DNA of 64,000 nucleotides from NCBI RefSeq assembly GCF_002865645.1, contig NW_020194628.1, forward strand, positions 1,984,001 to 2,048,000, in the 5' to 3' direction. The notes under the pieces are model-generated. The model saw nothing but the letters and a program-made list of their open reading frames with translations, was not told the DNA's origin and made no database searches. This document shows, in pieces, positions 59,965 to 64,000 of the stretch. Numbering within the stretch: the stretch's first letter is position 1; each line of letters starts with the position of its first letter. The translations under genes and the position numbers were made by a program. This stretch comes from Hyaloscypha bicolor E (taxonomy: Eukaryota; Ascomycota; Leotiomycetes; Helotiales; Hyaloscyphaceae).

Positions 59965-60429
59965 TTACACATGAACTCTCAGATTTTGCTGCTCCAGTCT
60001 CGCAGATCTTCTAGGCTTGTCAAGCTCTCCACTTCTTAATTCACGAGTCTTCGCTGTGTATTGCTTCCGCTTCCTCCCAAGACGCACTGATTTGGTGGGC
60101 TCGACTACCCGCTGAGGTCTTCCTTTGCGCTTCATCTTTGCGCCCCTTAAATGAATTGTTTGTGCCCCCCCTTTGCCCTTCGTGTTTAATGGCTTGGTTA
60201 TTTCGTGATCACTGTTAGGACCATCAAAAATGTCGAACTGTTCAGAATGTAAAACCATTTTTTGAATATCAAGCACTATCTGATCAAGACTGATGGACTT
60301 TATATATCTTGCATTATGCAGCAGTGTCCACAAATATGGGCCCAAAATGGCTACTGTTCTCAACAGTGGAGATCTGGACCTGCAGGAGCCAAAACTGAAA
60401 AGGCAGGTCAAAATAGGAGGGAGGTCCAC
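59965..60429 (-). CDS. Basic AT-hook-like hypothetical protein
   Basis: A single open frame of up to 154 residues. The C-terminal half is very basic: AKMKRKGRPQRVVEPTKSVR (KRKGRP resembles an AT-hook core), GRKRKQYTAKTRELRSGELD and KPRRSARLEQ. The first ~75 residues have mixed composition, so translation may begin at the internal methionine (MVLHSEQFDIFDGPN). It converges on the bromodomain gene with only 58 bp between stops. Function unknown; DNA binding is an inference from composition. Confidence 0.4.
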   Translation of the reverse strand: MDLPPILTCLFSFGSCRSRSPLLRTVAILGPYLWTLLHNARYIKSISLDQIVLDIQKMVLHSEQFDIFDGPNSDHEITKPLNTKGKGGAQTIHLRGAKMKRKGRPQRVVEPTKSVRLGRKRKQYTAKTRELRSGELDKPRRSARLEQQNLRVHV

Positions 60430-61969
60430 TAATCTAGACTAACGATAAGTGCTTAAAGAGTGGAGGCCTGCGGAAGTGGATGACTATTAGCGTCTATACA
60501 TAATAGTATAGAACGGTCCAAAGAGAAAGCCGGGCTAGCGTTAATTCAGTGCGACCTGGTAATCGCTTAGCTTTAGGTGCCAAATGTCTCAAGTACGTTA
60601 ACCACTTTCCAGAACTGTAATCTCATTCATGCAAGGAGCGTGAATCGATAATAGTGGTCCTAGGCAAAAGCAGTGGTGATACTGCAATGCGCCGAATACA
60701 CAAATCCTTTATACTATTTAGTTCGGGTAATCGGGGGTAGGAGTAGCGAGACTCCAGACATATTGAGTCTGCGGGTTCCCGTTTTGAGCGATTCTTGCTA
60801 TAGCTTTATCTTTTGACTTCTCTTTAATATTACTCTAGTTATAGGGGGGAATTCGCTTGTAGTTCTCCTTAATATAGTCTTTCTCGGACGTTAGCCACTT
60901 ATAGACTATATCCGTTTCTTCCTTACTGCTATTAAAGAGTAGGTCTCCGGACTTATATTAAGATACTTTAAAAGGTTATCTTTTCTTTGGCTTATTAATA
61001 GAGGTGCAAGTACTGCTATACTAGTAATAGAGATGTGCGAGAGAAGTTATAAATTGAAGCTACCGCAGAGGAGATATATATTATTATTTGGGTTACTACT
61101 GGGAAAAACGCATAAGTAGATAGTTTAATAGGTATCTTGAGGAGATACCTTGGGAGGGGAGGTAGTAGTAGACAAACTTGCAGATGAGAAGCAGTTCGCG
61201 AATGTGAATATTAAGGGAAGAAAGTGAGGCGCATGCTGAGCGTCTTATCCTACGTCGGATATTCATATGAGAGCAGCCAAAAGGAATCTAGCTCAGACTC
61301 AGTCTCAATTCAGTGGTGTCCGAAGGAGCGGGGGTCATCCTCACAGACAGGCCTGCTGCCAAAGTGGCGTCCCAGATAACCCGTCTTCCCCCATCCAATT
61401 TGTGCGACCCGTGTTCTCTCAAGTCATGATGCCGAGTTTCATTCGATTGGCTATACCACATGCGGATTTAAAACCATGTACATGAATCAAGATAGCATCA
61501 AAGGAAGACTCTTAATCCACCACAATATGATCGAAGCGTCTTCTTCGATCGGGAGTTGGCGAGACGGATATCAAGATGTGCCACTGCTAAAAAGCACCTC
61601 GAGACCGCCTTGACTCTTCCGAACTTTAATGGAAGCCTTGACCGCAGGAGCTCCGTTGGCGGAAGAGATCAAAGTCTTGGAGCAAGTTTTACAAGAGAAT
61701 TTAAAGGGCGAAAAGGGGAGATTTTGGTGGGATGCTACCAAAAATCTCAGATTTGCTTATTGCTGAGAGGTGATCAGGTATACGTGGCACTCTGCATATG
61801 AATTGTCGGGGAATGGCTAACTGAGACCTATAGCCTTTCCAGCGTTAGTAATATACCGTATCCTTGTTCGGGATATATTCCCACGTGGACAAGACGGGTG
61901 CCGCTAATATTGTGCGAGGCAAGAAGCGGGGAAGGTTAAGTAGTTGGGAGGGGGAGGTAGTCCGCACAT
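60430..61969. other. AT-rich relic-bearing spacer
   Basis: A minus-strand coding-like stretch at about 60990-60735 (TDIVYKWLTSEKDYIKENYK; ARIAQNGNPQTQYVWSLATP) is broken by stops and matches no family I know. The remainder to 61969 shows no supported gene. Confidence 0.35.
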
Positions 61970-63043
61970 TCAATATATTTGGCACCTAACAGAATAACGG
62001 AGGTCGCCTGCTAGCGCTTTCTCTGCCCACCACTTGACCTCTGCCTCCCATTCGACCCTCTCCTCCCTCTCCCCCACCTCACTACCCAGGAACCTTTGTA
62101 AGAAGTGTCTCCTTTCAGCCCTCTCGCGTTTAACCACCTCCATCTTCGCCGGGGTTCTTTGTCCCTCCTCCGGTCCCCAAGCTTGTATAGTTTCCCACTC
62201 AATCTCCCACTCGCTCTTGTTTTGAAAATACCGCTCCCTTCTATCCAGAATGATCCAACTGGAGAAAAGAAACTCATCTTGCGCGACAAGCAACTTAATT
62301 GGAGACATCCGTGGCGCTAAATTCGTATCACACTTGCGCCATTCTTCTGTGAAGGCGCTCCACAAATATGGTTCTATTTTGCGAGGTAAAATAGCCGTAA
62401 AAGTCTCCATCTCAGGAAATCGACTCCAAGCTCGGTCGTGACATGCCTCGGCTTTGTTTCGTATGCCATCTACCGTAGCCTCCGATACGAAATCTGCGAT
62501 GTGCCTGGGAGATCTGAGGGCCTCCTTGAATGCTCCATGGTCTAGACCCCCGTCCAGAAGTTCTCGTACCTTGGGCCTGTAAGAGCCAGACCCCGGAACC
62601 CACCCAGTCGGCGGGCGATCGAGCCTTGCATCGACCACAATCACTTTGTCCTTTTCTGCATTAAATCTCGTGGCATTAAATTCCGTGGCCACCTCGCGCG
62701 ATTCTTTACAGGCCAGAAAAATACCAAGTGTTGGAATGCTAGGCACAACTCGTTTTGCGATTTGAAGTTGAGTGTCTGTCTCTCCGTCCTGTTCAACAAA
62801 TCACATATTAGCAAATAGACTTTTGTAATTAGCAGATAGAGATACTCTTCCTCGAAGTACAACTGCCCCTGGGTTGCGCTCATATATGCCCGTCTGTTGG
62901 TTCTTTACCCGTGGAACATATTCAATACAGAGTTCAAATAATCGCTCTGGAGCAAGCAGCTTCCATATTTTCTGCCTTATTTCGATGGGTAGCTCATTGA
63001 AACGAGCGAAATTGGGAGGGTCCATCGAGGGCGCGCTGGTCAA
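61970..63043 (-). CDS. 2EXR-domain protein
   Basis: Exon 1 (63043-62846) and exon 2 (62788-61970), joined in phase 0 by GTATCT...ACAG, give 338 residues. The fungal 2EXR signature is at residues ~12-32 (FARFNELPIEIRQKIWKLLA, then PERLFEL), followed by PSIPTLGIFLACKESREVAT, the usual conserved second segment. The C-terminus is rich in charged residues (EVGEREERVEWEAEVKWWAE). 2EXR proteins are numerous in filamentous ascomycetes, fast-evolving, and of unknown function. A start at the internal methionine (MDPPNF) is possible. Confidence 0.75.
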
Positions 63044-64000
63044 TTGTGCGAGACGAGTTAGAAGATACGGACGATTGTTGGAATCGAAGGAGATCTTAGC
63101 ACGTCACAGGTATTTTAGGCGGGCAGCTTATTAACCAATATGCGCTGTATTTTTTTTTTTTAGCGATATTAGGCCTAACACCGCCTTTATGGCAGAATCG
63201 CTAAATGTGGCTCGCTTACTAGAAGTATCCACTAGCCAACCGCCCAATAAAAAATTTAACTGCCTGTTAAGAAAAATTATTATCCTGAATGTAAGGGCAA
63301 TCCCGATAAGCTCCCTAAAGTAGTGAGGCTTTAAATAGTTTATAACCATTATCTCGACCAACATAAGAAGAAATTAATATGCTAAGTTACTAGGGAGTAT
63401 AGAGTTCGTTAGGAAATACTTTAAGATCGAATCAAGGGAGTAATACCAACGAATCGGTTACCGCTTTGGACTATCGTGCTCCAATCAGTACTCTTCAGCA
63501 GTGTTGATCTAGAGGTCAACCCCAACAATGAACCCGTCGAGGACAAGGAAGTTGATGGTTCTCCCCGTCATTCGAAGCGTTGTAGGCAAGTACCAAAGGA
63601 AAATCCAAGAGTCTCTAAGCCAAAGGCCCCCAAACCCAAATTCCAGGAGCCAAAGGAGGGATGAAGAGGAAATGGAGGATGGTACCGGTAGATACCGAAG
63701 AAGAATTCTTGAGATTTTCTCTGCGCACAGACGAATGGAACGATCTTGGCATAGGGCGGTCATGAATGGTATTCTCAAGTCATTCCTGTAGTTTTGCTTT
63801 TCTTTCGTTTGCCTCCCCTCTACCTCTCCCGTACTTGTGCGTGGAGGTATTTCCATTCTATAAATCAAATTCTCAATCCTGATGACCGCAAAATTTGGAG
63901 GACGTTACTAGCTAGATAACCGCTTCCTGCCACAAGAACCTCAGCTCGTTTATACTTCTCTTGGATCAGACGGACAGCGGCTTTTGTTGTGTGTACTACT
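63044..64000. other. AT-rich terminal segment with broken frames
   Basis: 63160-63440 is AT-rich with stops in all frames. At 63476-63791 two overlapping plus-strand frames encode Lys/Arg/Pro-rich segments (KENPRVSKPKAPKPKFQEPK) without a family. No supported gene. Confidence 0.4.

Overview
The window is nuclear DNA of a filamentous ascomycete (Pezizomycotina). The evidence is the gene set (AKR1, ECM14, SYT1-type Arf-GEF, StuA-type APSES factor, nuclear ATP9, fungal 2EXR and DUF3435 proteins), genes split by 45-70 nt GT-AG introns with CTAAC/CTAAT-like branch sites, and a fungal PNP-NACHT-ankyrin NLR. A Leotiomycete would fit, but the order is only a guess.

Layout. 0-3.2 kb: an NLR gene on the minus strand with near-identical 102-bp ankyrin repeats. 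4.2-6.0 kb: a 1.78 kb TA-flanked inverted-repeat element with a decayed non-transposase cargo. 8-23 kb: a housekeeping block (PAP2/IPC-synthase-like, BTB, StuA-like, SRP72, ECM14, SYT1-like Arf-GEF). 23-27 kb: three decayed genes (coiled-coil/LMW-phosphatase-like gene with an in-frame stop, C-terminal scrap of a Zn2Cys6 factor, 3' half of an alpha/beta hydrolase). 27.7-40 kb: a second housekeeping block (epoxide hydrolase, ATP9, AKR1, SRP receptor beta, cystathionine beta-synthase, KRE9/KNH1-like). 40-48.3 kb: gene-poor DNA with relics (a UbiA prenyltransferase with a nonsense codon, a hAT MITE with 8-bp target duplication, two fold-back elements). 48.9-64 kb: an accessory compartment with an intact five-exon DUF3435 tyrosine recombinase (Starship 'captain' family), a lone MADS-like protein, a 2.23 kb inverted-repeat element whose only intact gene is a NAPE-PLD-like metallo-hydrolase, a four-TM protein, a retropepsin-like/bromodomain fusion, a basic AT-hook-like ORF and a 2EXR protein.

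Exon boundaries were derived by hand from splice motifs, reading phase and family conservation; each multi-exon model closes in frame. Housekeeping genes divide across unrelated processes: co-translational secretion (SRP72, SRP receptor beta), vesicle traffic and palmitoylation (SYT1-like, AKR1), sulfur metabolism (CYS4), cell wall (ECM14, KNH1) and respiration (ATP9). The most interesting points are the inverted-repeat element carrying a hydrolase instead of a transposase, the captain-family recombinase at the head of an accessory region, the retropepsin-bromodomain fusion, and a hairpin-forming repeat found 3' of both SRP-pathway genes.
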